Made by a program: the position numbers and the translations under genes
Assembly (NCBI GenBank): GCA_009838625.1
Contig: VXRG01000186.1
Span: forward strand, 1-34,190
DNA: 34,190 nt
Reading direction: 5' to 3'
DNA from: Caldilineaceae bacterium SB0664_bin_27
Lineage (GTDB): Bacteria > Chloroflexota > Anaerolineae > Caldilineales > Caldilineaceae
In this document: piece after piece, positions 26,067 through 34,190 of the stretch
How positions within the stretch are numbered: position 1 is the stretch's first letter
Layout of the letters: each line of letters opens with the position of its first letter
Notes under the pieces: generated by a model
The model's database searches: none
What the model was told of the DNA's origin: nothing
The model's input: the letters and a program-made list of their open reading frames with translations, nothing else

Positions 26067-26843
26067 CTGGCCAAACGAATCATTCCCTGCCTTGACGTCA
26101 AGGATGGACGCGTCGTCAAGGGCATCAACTTCATAGACCTGGTCGATGCCGGTGACCCGGTTGAACAGGCCCACGTTTACGATCGCGAAGGCGCCGACGA
26201 ACTGGTCTTTCTGGACATTACCGCCACCCACGAGGCCCGCGATATCGTCGCCGAAATGGTACGCCGCGTCGCCGATACGGTTTTTATTCCGTTTACGGTC
26301 GGAGGAGGCATTCGTACCGTCGACGATATGCGCGCCATTCTGCTCGCCGGCGCTGACAAGGTCAGCGTGAACAGCGCCGCCGTCCGCAACCCGGAGATCG
26401 TCAGCGAGGGCGCGCGCCGCTTTGGCAGCCAGTGCATCGTTGTCGCCATAGACGCCCGCCGCCGCGACGCCGAGGCGGGTTGGGACGTATTCATCAGTGG
26501 AGGCCGCATAAACACAGGTATGGATGCAGTTGAATGGGCGCAAAAGGTCGAAGCGCTCGGCGCCGGCGAAATCCTGCTCACTTCGATGGACGGCGACGGC
26601 ACGCAGGAAGGTTACGACGTAGCCCTCACACGCGCCATTTCCGACGCGGTCAACATCCCGGTAATCGCCAGCGGCGGCGCCGGCCGCCCGGAAGATTTCG
26701 CCGCTGCTCTCACTGACGGCGGCGCGGAAGCGGCCCTGGCCGCCAGCCTGTTCCACTTCCGCCAACTTCAGGTGATGGATGTAAAGCAACATCTGCTCGA
26801 ACGCGGCGTACCCGTGCGCCTGCCTGAGGATGCCATCACCTGA
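26064..26843 (+). CDS. hisF: Imidazole glycerol phosphate synthase, cyclase subunit HisF
   Basis: Uses ammonia from HisH to convert PRFAR to imidazole glycerol phosphate and AICAR; AICAR returns to purine synthesis. The 259-residue (beta/alpha)8 barrel shows the two catalytic aspartates, Asp11 (PCLDVKDG) and Asp130 (VVAIDARR), the phosphate loop VGGGIR, and the C-terminal [11 protein letters not shown]. The start is TTG at 26064. The nearest gene upstream is the hisA-Nudix fusion. Length and motifs are standard, with no sign of the extra domain found in HisA. Confidence 0.96.
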   Translation: MLAKRIIPCLDVKDGRVVKGINFIDLVDAGDPVEQAHVYDREGADELVFLDITATHEARDIVAEMVRRVADTVFIPFTVGGGIRTVDDMRAILLAGADKVSVNSAAVRNPEIVSEGARRFGSQCIVVAIDARRRDAEAGWDVFISGGRINTGMDAVEWAQKVEALGAGEILLTSMDGDGTQEGYDVALTRAISDAVNIPVIASGGAGRPEDFAAALTDGGAEAALAASLFHFRQLQVMDVKQHLLERGVPVRLPEDAIT

Positions 26844-26966
26844 CCGGACAGGAGTCTGCGTAGGCAACGCTTGCCCTGGCCGGGACCTTTACGAATACCG
26901 GCTTGCATTCATGGAATTCTGTCGGGACTGGAATGCAGCTGCTCTTGAGGAGGCCAGGGTTTAAGG
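26844..26966. other. Gap between hisF and the helicase gene, with hairpin
   Basis: TGCATTC (26904-26910) pairs with GAATGCA (26931-26937) around a 20-base loop. GAGGAGG lies about 13 bases before the helicase ATG at 26967. No clear promoter was found. Confidence 0.4.
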
Positions 26967-28973
26967 ATGGGTAGCGTAGCCCTGTCAATGACAAGATCCT
27001 TCAATCGGCAAATGGGCTCTACCAGGCGGCTGACCGCGCAGGACCAGTCGCGTTTCATTACCGCCGTGTCCCAATTCGCCCAGGACCAGAAGAACCCGGG
27101 GCTAAATTTCGAAAAGCTCGGCGGGGGTCCCAAGAGCAACCTCTGGTCATTGAGGGCTTCACAGGAACTACGCATCCTCCTGGCAGTAGATGACGACCAA
27201 TACGTCTTCGTCAATGCAGGCCATCATGATGTCATGTATGAGTGGGCCAAGAGACGAAACCATTACGTGGATCTGGCGTCGGAAGACCTTGCTGATCTTC
27301 AGGTAACAGTTCCTGATATGCCGCTATCCCTGAAGCGTGCTTCCACAGGGGCGCCGCATCAACATACGCTGTCTAAACTTTCTGAGCAGGTTCCTGACGT
27401 ATCTTCACGAACGCAGTCGAAAGCCAAGCACGCTCCGACCGACCCCCAAATGATCCAGGAGCTGCTCGGGCGCTTTTTCCGCGGCGATTTTGAGGAGTGG
27501 CAACTCTTTCTCCACCCTGACCAGGAACCCCTTATCAGCCGACACTGGTCAGGAGCCGCACGGATTCGAGGCGCGGCAGGCACAGGCAAGACCGTAATAG
27601 GGCTGCATCGACTGGCGGAATTGGCCCGCCGGTATTCCGATGACAAGGTGCTCTTTACCGCGAACAGCAGATCGCTGGCCGAACTGCTCGAAAGGCGCTT
27701 TCGCAACCTCCCGATGGCGCCCTCGAACGTCGAGTTCGCCAACATCGACAGAGTTGTCTACCAATACGCCAGCTGGACGCCAGCCCACAGATCTCTGGTT
27801 GACCAGACATTTGAAGCTGCCTGGAAGGAGCTCGTTGCAGGATCCATTTTGGAGAGGATCAGCCAGGAGTACCTGAAGGAAGAGATTGAGAGAGTGATCA
27901 AGGGGAACGGGCTGCAGAACCTTGATGAGTATCTTTCGGTCGAACGAATCGGACGCAAGCGGTCATTTTCTCAGAATATGCGCAAGCAGGTTTGGGAGTT
28001 GTCTGAACTCTGGGCAGGAAAGCTGCGTGAACGCAACGCAGTTACGTTCGCTGACAAGAGGATTCGGGTCAGAGATGCTGTCCAAAGACTCGCGCAGGCC
28101 CCCTACCGCTGTGTCGTCATGGATGAAGCGCAGGACGTGACCCTGGTTGAGTTGCAGCTTGTTCGCGCTCTCGTCGCAGGCGACCCCCAAAACCCCGTGC
28201 CCAAAGATGGAATCCTGATATTGGATGACCCAGCACAGCGTATCTATGCCGGAGGATACCGGCTCGGCTGGGCGAAAATTGATATTGCCGGCCGCGCGCA
28301 GGTGCTCACAGAGAACTACCGCAATGTGCCAGCAGTCTATCGCGCCGCCATGCGGGTTCGGGGCCGCGAACTGGTTGCACTGGACCACGACGACGACAGA
28401 TACATCCTTGACGCCGAACCGGGCTTTCACGAACGGGAGGACGAGAAACCCAATCTTGTCCTTGTGGACTGCAAGTGCGAATTACTCTATCTGTGCGAGA
28501 AGATTCGTGAATTCAGTGCGGCCGCAAAATACGGTACAAATGAGATTGCGGTCTTCCTGAAACACAACATCGAGGTCGAGGAGACTATCAGATTCCTGCA
28601 AAGTCGAGACATCCCGTGCGCCCAACTTACTCGCGACGGCTTTACAGGCGATGGAATCAGAGTAGGCACCTATGATCGTGCCCGGGGTCTGGAGTTTCGG
28701 GCAGTCTTTCTTCCCCGCATGGGCTCAACGCGGTTTCCGGAAAGCAGTGGAGACGCTGACGGCGAGAGGGAGAGTTTTGACCCCGATCAAGACCAGGAAT
28801 CGCGACAACTGGAACTGGACCGGCTCTATGTGGCCATGACACGCGCCAGGGAGCATCTGCTCCTAATCGCCGACGAAGAGCCCTGCGAAGAGATCCGGCG
28901 GGCCCTGGCGGAAGAGCTCATCCTAAAAGACCTTCGAGGTCGGCAAATTGCGGATCCGACACCTTTACATTAG
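26967..28973 (+). CDS. RelE-fold domain fused to UvrD-like SF1 helicase
   Basis: A 668-residue fusion. Residues about 18-97 look like a RelE/ParE-type toxin fold: a helical RRLTAQDQSRFITAV segment, NPGLNFEKL, a NLWSLRAS strand, RILLAVDDDQYVFVNAGHHD and the ending YEWAKRRN. A roughly 90-residue linker leads to an SF1 helicase core: Walker A GAAGTGKT (202-209), DEAQD (386-390), LDDPAQRIY (419-427), TENYRN (448-453), a motif-V-like RARGLEF (571-577) and LYVAMTRAREH (620-630). No nuclease domain is visible. The gene lies between hisF and hisE with no antitoxin-sized partner beside it, and its codon use is less GC-rich than the his genes, suggesting insertion. The toxin activity is inference; the domain could instead bind ribosome or nucleic acid. 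Confidence 0.85.
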   Translation: MGSVALSMTRSFNRQMGSTRRLTAQDQSRFITAVSQFAQDQKNPGLNFEKLGGGPKSNLWSLRASQELRILLAVDDDQYVFVNAGHHDVMYEWAKRRNHYVDLASEDLADLQVTVPDMPLSLKRASTGAPHQHTLSKLSEQVPDVSSRTQSKAKHAPTDPQMIQELLGRFFRGDFEEWQLFLHPDQEPLISRHWSGAARIRGAAGTGKTVIGLHRLAELARRYSDDKVLFTANSRSLAELLERRFRNLPMAPSNVEFANIDRVVYQYASWTPAHRSLVDQTFEAAWKELVAGSILERISQEYLKEEIERVIKGNGLQNLDEYLSVERIGRKRSFSQNMRKQVWELSELWAGKLRERNAVTFADKRIRVRDAVQRLAQAPYRCVVMDEAQDVTLVELQLVRALVAGDPQNPVPKDGILILDDPAQRIYAGGYRLGWAKIDIAGRAQVLTENYRNVPAVYRAAMRVRGRELVALDHDDDRYILDAEPGFHEREDEKPNLVLVDCKCELLYLCEKIREFSAAAKYGTNEIAVFLKHNIEVEETIRFLQSRDIPCAQLTRDGFTGDGIRVGTYDRARGLEFRAVFLPRMGSTRFPESSGDADGERESFDPDQDQESRQLELDRLYVAMTRAREHLLLIADEEPCEEIRRALAEELILKDLRGRQIADPTPLH

Positions 28974-29048
28974 TTCCGCCCCCAAGGCTTCCGCACCCCG
29001 CCCTGTCCATTCCTGAAGACACCCCAAAAGAACGAATTGGATCACCAA

Positions 29049-29330
29049 ATGTCCGAACTGATCAACTCTCTTTCCGCCATTATCGCCGAGCGCAAAGCCA
29101 ATCCGAGCCCAGGATCATATACGGCCCAGCTCATGGCCGCCGGTACAGGCAAGATCGCTCAGAAAGTTGGTGAAGAAGCGGTCGAAGTCGTCGTCGCGGC
29201 ACTCGAGGAAAGCGATGAGCGGCTCATCTCGGAAATGGCCGATCTGATCTATCACAGCCTCGTCCTGCTGGAACAGCGGGGGCTTTCCTGGATGGATGTT
29301 GAAGCCGAGTTGGCCCGCCGCTTCAAATAG
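29049..29330 (+). CDS. hisE: Phosphoribosyl-ATP pyrophosphatase HisE
   Basis: Hydrolyses phosphoribosyl-ATP to phosphoribosyl-AMP, the second step of histidine synthesis. The 93-residue protein is a free-standing HisE of the MazG-like all-alpha type: NPSPGSYTAQL, the GEEAVEVVVAAL metal-binding helix, and EMADLIYHSLVLL. The ATG at 29049 is preferred; an in-frame TTG at 29037 adds four residues with only a weak upstream site. HisI, its usual partner, is not in this window. The spacing of more than 2 kb from hisF is filled by the RelE-helicase gene. Confidence 0.94.
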   Translation: MSELINSLSAIIAERKANPSPGSYTAQLMAAGTGKIAQKVGEEAVEVVVAALEESDERLISEMADLIYHSLVLLEQRGLSWMDVEAELARRFK

Positions 29331-29483
29331 TCGTGAGTCGGTGAGAATTCGCGCCCCCTTCCCGGCCGGTGGTACAATGGAGCACAGCAGTTCAAACTGT
29401 TTTACCTTTTGGCGGGAGCGGACAAATAGCGCAGTTCAGGGCAGTCCGCCAGCAGAAGCCACAGAGCTCCGGGAGGTATACTG
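29331..29483. other. guaB leader region
   Basis: Contains an extended -10 promoter (29370-29378), a small palindrome CAGTT-CA-AACTG (about 29388-29399) and a GCGGAC/GTCCGC pair spanning about 29416-29452. No known riboswitch consensus was recognised. Confidence 0.4.
29370..29378 (+). promoter_or_regulatory. Extended -10 promoter of guaB
   Basis: TGG-TACAAT (29370-29378) forms a TGn-extended -10 element matching 5 of 6 hexamer positions. It gives a leader of about 100 bases before the guaB ATG. No -35 box is seen. Confidence 0.5.
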
Positions 29484-31091
29484 ATGACTGTTCCTGTGAT
29501 CAAGAGTACACACAACGGTTCTCCTTACGCCCCCAGATCCGATTCGGAGGGAGCGTCCCAAGACGGAGATACTCTATCCGCAGCAGGCCTCTCTCTGACC
29601 GATGCCATGTTCACGCGGAATGCCATGACCTTTGACGACGTGCTGCTCGTACCCGGTTTCGCCGAGGTTCTGCCCTCCGACGTTGACATCACCACCCGGC
29701 TCCATCCCAAACTCTCCCTCAATATACCGCTAGTCAGCGCCGCAATGGATACCGTCACCGAAGCGGACCTGGCCATCGCCCTCGCCAGACAGGGGGGCCT
29801 GGGCGTAATCCATCGCAATCTCTCGGTGACGCAACAGGCTGAAGAGGTCGACAAGGTCAAACGCAGCGAGAGCGGCATGATCGTCGATCCCATCACTTTG
29901 CGGCCTGAAAATACGCTGGAAGACGCCGAAGCTGTAATGAGCCACTACCATATCAGCGGCGTACCCATAACAAATGACGACAAACTGCTGCTGGGCATTC
30001 TAACCAACCGGGACGTCCGCTTCGCCACGGATCACCAACGCCCGATCTCCGATTACATGGTTTCGGAAGATCTGATTACAGCGCAACTCGGCACGACTCT
30101 GGAAGAGGCGCAGGAGATCCTCCATCGCTACCGTATCGAAAAGTTGCCCCTGGTCGACGAAAACGGCTACCTCAAAGGGCTGATCACCTATAAGGACATT
30201 CTCAAGCGGCAGGACTTCCCACATTCAGCCAAAGACGAACGCGGCCGCCTGCTGGTCGCTGGGGCCATCGGCGTCGGCGCACAGGGCCTGCAGCGTGCCG
30301 AAACCCTGGTCAACGCCGGTGTGGATGCACTTGCCGTCGACACTGCCCACGGTCATACGCAGGGCGTTATCGAGACCGTGAGAGCGGTTCGCGCGCGTTA
30401 CCCTGAGCTGCCCATTCTCGCGGGCAATGTCGTTACCGCGGAGGGCGTGCAAATGCTGACCGAGGCCGGCGCGGACGTGGTCAAAGTCGGTGTCGGCGCA
30501 GGTTCCATCTGCACGACCCGCATCGTTTCCGGCGCCGGCATGCCCCAGCTCACCGCCATCTCCACCTGCGCCGAAGCCGCCCAATCGTGCGGTGTTTCCC
30601 TGATCGCCGACGGCGGCATCCGCTACAGCGGAGATATTACCAAAGCCCTCGCTTGCGGCGCATCCGCCGTTATGCTCGGCGGCCTCCTGGCCGGCCTGCA
30701 CGAATCCCCCGGCGACATCGTCATTCGCGAGGGGCGTTCCTTCAAGGAGTACCGGGGCATGGGCAGTATCGGCGCGATGAAAGGCCGCGCCGCCGACCGC
30801 TATGCCACCGGCCAATCGCTCAACGGCGCTTCACCCGACATCGGCGGTAAGACGGTACCGGAAGGCATCGAAGGGCAGGTGCCCTATAAGGGTTACCTCA
30901 ATGAGTTCGTCTTTCAGCTCCTGGGCGGGCTTCGCTCGGGGATGGGCTACGTTGGCGCGCAGAATCTGCCCGACCTGTGGCGTAAAGCCCGCTTTGTGCG
31001 CATCAGCCCGGCAGGCTACCAGGAAAGCCATCCGCACAGCGTCGTCATTACCAAAGAGGCGCCGAACTACCAAGTGAATCCAGGGAACTAG
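29484..31091 (+). CDS. guaB: Inosine-5'-monophosphate dehydrogenase
   Basis: Oxidises IMP to XMP with NAD+, the first committed step to guanine nucleotides. The 535-residue protein begins with a roughly 45-residue extension not typical of the family, before the start of the barrel at [10 protein letters not shown]. Two CBS domains follow (about 130-245), then the catalytic loop [15 protein letters not shown] with Cys343 as nucleophile and the flap region ([15 protein letters not shown]). The GGGAGGT six bases before the ATG at 29484 supports this start. purA follows after a single base, so guaB and purA form an operon controlling both exits from IMP. Confidence 0.97.
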   Translation: MTVPVIKSTHNGSPYAPRSDSEGASQDGDTLSAAGLSLTDAMFTRNAMTFDDVLLVPGFAEVLPSDVDITTRLHPKLSLNIPLVSAAMDTVTEADLAIALARQGGLGVIHRNLSVTQQAEEVDKVKRSESGMIVDPITLRPENTLEDAEAVMSHYHISGVPITNDDKLLLGILTNRDVRFATDHQRPISDYMVSEDLITAQLGTTLEEAQEILHRYRIEKLPLVDENGYLKGLITYKDILKRQDFPHSAKDERGRLLVAGAIGVGAQGLQRAETLVNAGVDALAVDTAHGHTQGVIETVRAVRARYPELPILAGNVVTAEGVQMLTEAGADVVKVGVGAGSICTTRIVSGAGMPQLTAISTCAEAAQSCGVSLIADGGIRYSGDITKALACGASAVMLGGLLAGLHESPGDIVIREGRSFKEYRGMGSIGAMKGRAADRYATGQSLNGASPDIGGKTVPEGIEGQVPYKGYLNEFVFQLLGGLRSGMGYVGAQNLPDLWRKARFVRISPAGYQESHPHSVVITKEAPNYQVNPGN

Positions 31092-31092
31092 A

Positions 31093-32370
<1,278 letters not shown>

Positions 32371-32495
32371 CCATCCCGATGCCCCGGCAACGCCGGCAGC
32401 CGGGACCCCGACACAGTGCGTCACAACTGAACTCATACTCCTAGTCTTCGCACCAGGCACGCTGATGTCATCCTCCTGCTTTGGGAGCGGCCTTG
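32371..32495. other. Gap between purA and the ABC transporter gene
   Basis: A short CCCGGC/GCCGGG inverted repeat lies just after the purA stop and may be a weak terminator. TTGGGAGCGG just before 32496 provides the ribosome site of the transporter gene. Confidence 0.4.
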
Positions 32496-34190
32496 ATGTT
32501 CGACACTGCTGAATTCAAGCCGAACTTGCAGCAGTTGCAGGAGACCGCGCGCATCCTCAGGCTGGCCGTACGTCTTGTATGGCGTTCCAGTCCTCGCCTC
32601 CTGGTTGGATTCATCATGTTGATGATGCTTCAGGCGCTTCTGGTTCCTCTCCAGCTTGCGCTGACACGGCTGGTGATAGACCGCGCCGCCTTCAACCTGG
32701 GTCTGCTCCAAAACCTCGATTCAGCGGCGGTTCTGCTTCCTCTGCCTGTCTGGATTGGGCTGGCCGCGGCAGTTCTGGCTCTGGGTCAGCTCGTTCAGCC
32801 ATTTTCTTCGACATTTCAAGGTCTGGCCGCAGATCGACTCACAGGCTATGTGACGGAGCAGATCATTCGGGCCGCCAACCGTCTGCAAGGCCTGGCTCGC
32901 TTCGAGGATCCTGACTTTGCCGATGACCTTCAACGGGCACGCAAACGTTCCACGCGCGGCTCGCTGGATCTGACCATTTACGTTGGGCGTGCGGCTATAG
33001 AGCTCTTCACTGCCGGCGGCCTGGCCCTGGTGCTTTTTGCACTGCATCCTCTCGTCCCGTTCCTACTCATCCTGGCGACGCTGCCGCAGATGAAGAGGCA
33101 GTGGGAGTACAGCGAACGGACCATCAGCCATCTCTACATCCAGACCCCGGAAACGCGCCGCCTCGAATACAGCCGCGAGGTTCTTCTGACGCCAGACGCT
33201 GCTAAAGATGTCCATCTGTACGGGTTGGGGGCATTCTTTCGTTGTCGATACGATTCGATTTTCGCCAATACGACCGAGTCACTCAACCAGATGCGCAGGC
33301 CTCTGGCAGTCAAAGTTGCCCTGGCCGCTGTCCTGGCGACAGTTGCTTCCTCTGCGGTATACGTCTATGTCGCCTGGATGATTTTGCAAGGTGAACGCAC
33401 TGTCGGCGACCTGGCGCTTTATGGAGGCGCCGCCACTGTTCTACAGGTGAACCTGATAGCCTTGGGCACCGAGATTGGTCTCCTGCCGCTTGTGCTAGGC
33501 TTTCTGCCCAGCCTGTTCCGGACTCTCGATTCGCCCCCCGATCTGCCTCAGGGCGGCTTGTCTTACGACACGACAACCGCGTCCCCAGAAGGGCCGCTAC
33601 TTGCCAAATCCGGCATGGCGGCCCGCTCCTTCCGGTTCCAGAGAGTTGCTTTCGAAGATGTCTCCTTCACCTATCCGGGAAGCGCCGACCATGTGCTGCG
33701 CGACCTTTCTTTTGACATGGGGCCTGATGAGTGTGTGGCCCTCGTTGGCCGCAATGGCGCTGGCAAGACTACGATCGTCAAACTGCTTCTACGGTTGTAT
33801 GACCCGTCCTCCGGCCGCATCCTGCTGGACGGCGTCGACTTGCGGGCGTACAATCTGACTGAGTTGCGGCGCGAGATGGGAGTCATCTTTCAAGACTTCG
33901 TTCGCTACGAATTGACCGCCGCTGAAAATATCGGCCTGGGCCAGATCGATTTACTGAACGACGCAACGCGTCTCTACTCTGCAGCGGAGCGCGCCGGCGC
34001 CGCTGATCTGTTGAGCCGGCTGCCGGACGGGCTGGATACACAACTGGGTCGTGAATTTGGCGGCCGCGAGCTCTCAGACGGGGAGTGGCAGAAGCTAGCC
34101 CTTTCCAGAGCCTACCTGCGTGACGCCCAGCTTCTCGTTCTCGACGAACCCACAGCCTCTCTCGACGTGCAGACCGAGTACGGTATCTTA
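32496..34190 (+). CDS. ABC transporter permease/ATP-binding protein (partial, right edge)
   Basis: A half-transporter with fused membrane and nucleotide-binding domains, open to the end of the window (565 codons, no stop). The N-terminal part has several hydrophobic segments (for example around GFIMLMMLQALLV and GLALVLFAL). The NBD has Walker A GRNGAGKTT (from about residue 418), a Q-loop (VIFQDFVRYE), the signature in the variant form LSDGEWQK, and Walker B LLVLDEPTASLD just before the edge. This is the exporter-type arrangement. The ATG at 32496 is preceded by GGGAG. The substrate is unknown. Confidence 0.93.
   Translation, partial: MFDTAEFKPNLQQLQETARILRLAVRLVWRSSPRLLVGFIMLMMLQALLVPLQLALTRLVIDRAAFNLGLLQNLDSAAVLLPLPVWIGLAAAVLALGQLVQPFSSTFQGLAADRLTGYVTEQIIRAANRLQGLARFEDPDFADDLQRARKRSTRGSLDLTIYVGRAAIELFTAGGLALVLFALHPLVPFLLILATLPQMKRQWEYSERTISHLYIQTPETRRLEYSREVLLTPDAAKDVHLYGLGAFFRCRYDSIFANTTESLNQMRRPLAVKVALAAVLATVASSAVYVYVAWMILQGERTVGDLALYGGAATVLQVNLIALGTEIGLLPLVLGFLPSLFRTLDSPPDLPQGGLSYDTTTASPEGPLLAKSGMAARSFRFQRVAFEDVSFTYPGSADHVLRDLSFDMGPDECVALVGRNGAGKTTIVKLLLRLYDPSSGRILLDGVDLRAYNLTELRREMGVIFQDFVRYELTAAENIGLGQIDLLNDATRLYSAAERAGAADLLSRLPDGLDTQLGREFGGRELSDGEWQKLALSRAYLRDAQLLVLDEPTASLDVQTEYGIL

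Noticed and set aside
29380..29483. Possible purine-type riboswitch before guaB
   Set aside because: Short inverted repeats are present, but no purine, guanidine or PRPP/ppGpp riboswitch consensus could be recognised.

Overview
The window looks like a contig from an uncultured, high-GC Chloroflexota bacterium of the Anaerolineae/Caldilineae type. This is inferred from gene content and protein style: a plant-type cystathionine gamma-synthase under a SAM-I riboswitch, an SPFH-YraN-MiaA string, the Rel protein and the adenylosuccinate synthetase variant. No rRNA or other taxonomic marker is present. The content is mostly chromosomal housekeeping with a few accessory insertions. Many genes start with GTG or TTG behind clear Shine-Dalgarno (SD) sequences, so several starts were moved from the longest reading frame. 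I saw no rRNA, tRNA, CRISPR array or insertion sequence.

Layout. 1-500: non-coding, with heptamer repeats and inverted repeats. 501-5104 (+): aconitase and an M3 oligoendopeptidase, closed by a hairpin. 5431-6010 (+): an AT-richer accessory island of two small overlapping genes (DUF6883 and DUF4926 families) with its own promoter and palindromes; it resembles a toxin-antitoxin or immunity pair. 6305-8656 (-): a long RSH (p)ppGpp synthetase/hydrolase with a good sigma70-type promoter. 9048-11593 (-): an operon of SPFH protein, YraN and MiaA. 11837-13498 (+): promoter, SAM-I riboswitch with terminator, and cystathionine gamma-synthase. 13600-17918 (+): CrtC/AttH-like lipoprotein, YceI-domain lipoprotein, GNAT acetyltransferase and malate dehydrogenase. 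18050-19985 (-): lspA, an rluD-type pseudouridine synthase and a MazG-like pyrophosphohydrolase.

20116-32370 (+) is a loose histidine/purine block. It runs nitrilase-fold protein lacking the catalytic Cys, DUF402 protein, hisH, histidine-phosphatase-like protein, CPA1 Na+/H+ antiporter, a hisA-Nudix fusion, hisF, a RelE-like/UvrD-like helicase fusion, hisE, guaB and purA. HisH/HisF release AICAR, which feeds IMP, and guaB and purA are the two exits from IMP, so the grouping makes metabolic sense. A truncated ABC exporter subunit runs off the right edge.

The points most worth a second look are: (1) the HisA-Nudix fusion, with an extra insert in HisA and a changed Nudix box; (2) the RelE-fold/SF1 helicase fusion lying between hisF and hisE with no antitoxin beside it; (3) the DUF6883/DUF4926 pair with operator-like palindromes; (4) the nitrilase-fold protein in which the nucleophile Cys is Gly; and (5) the Rel protein that combines an intact HD hydrolase with the acidic EFDD synthetase motif.
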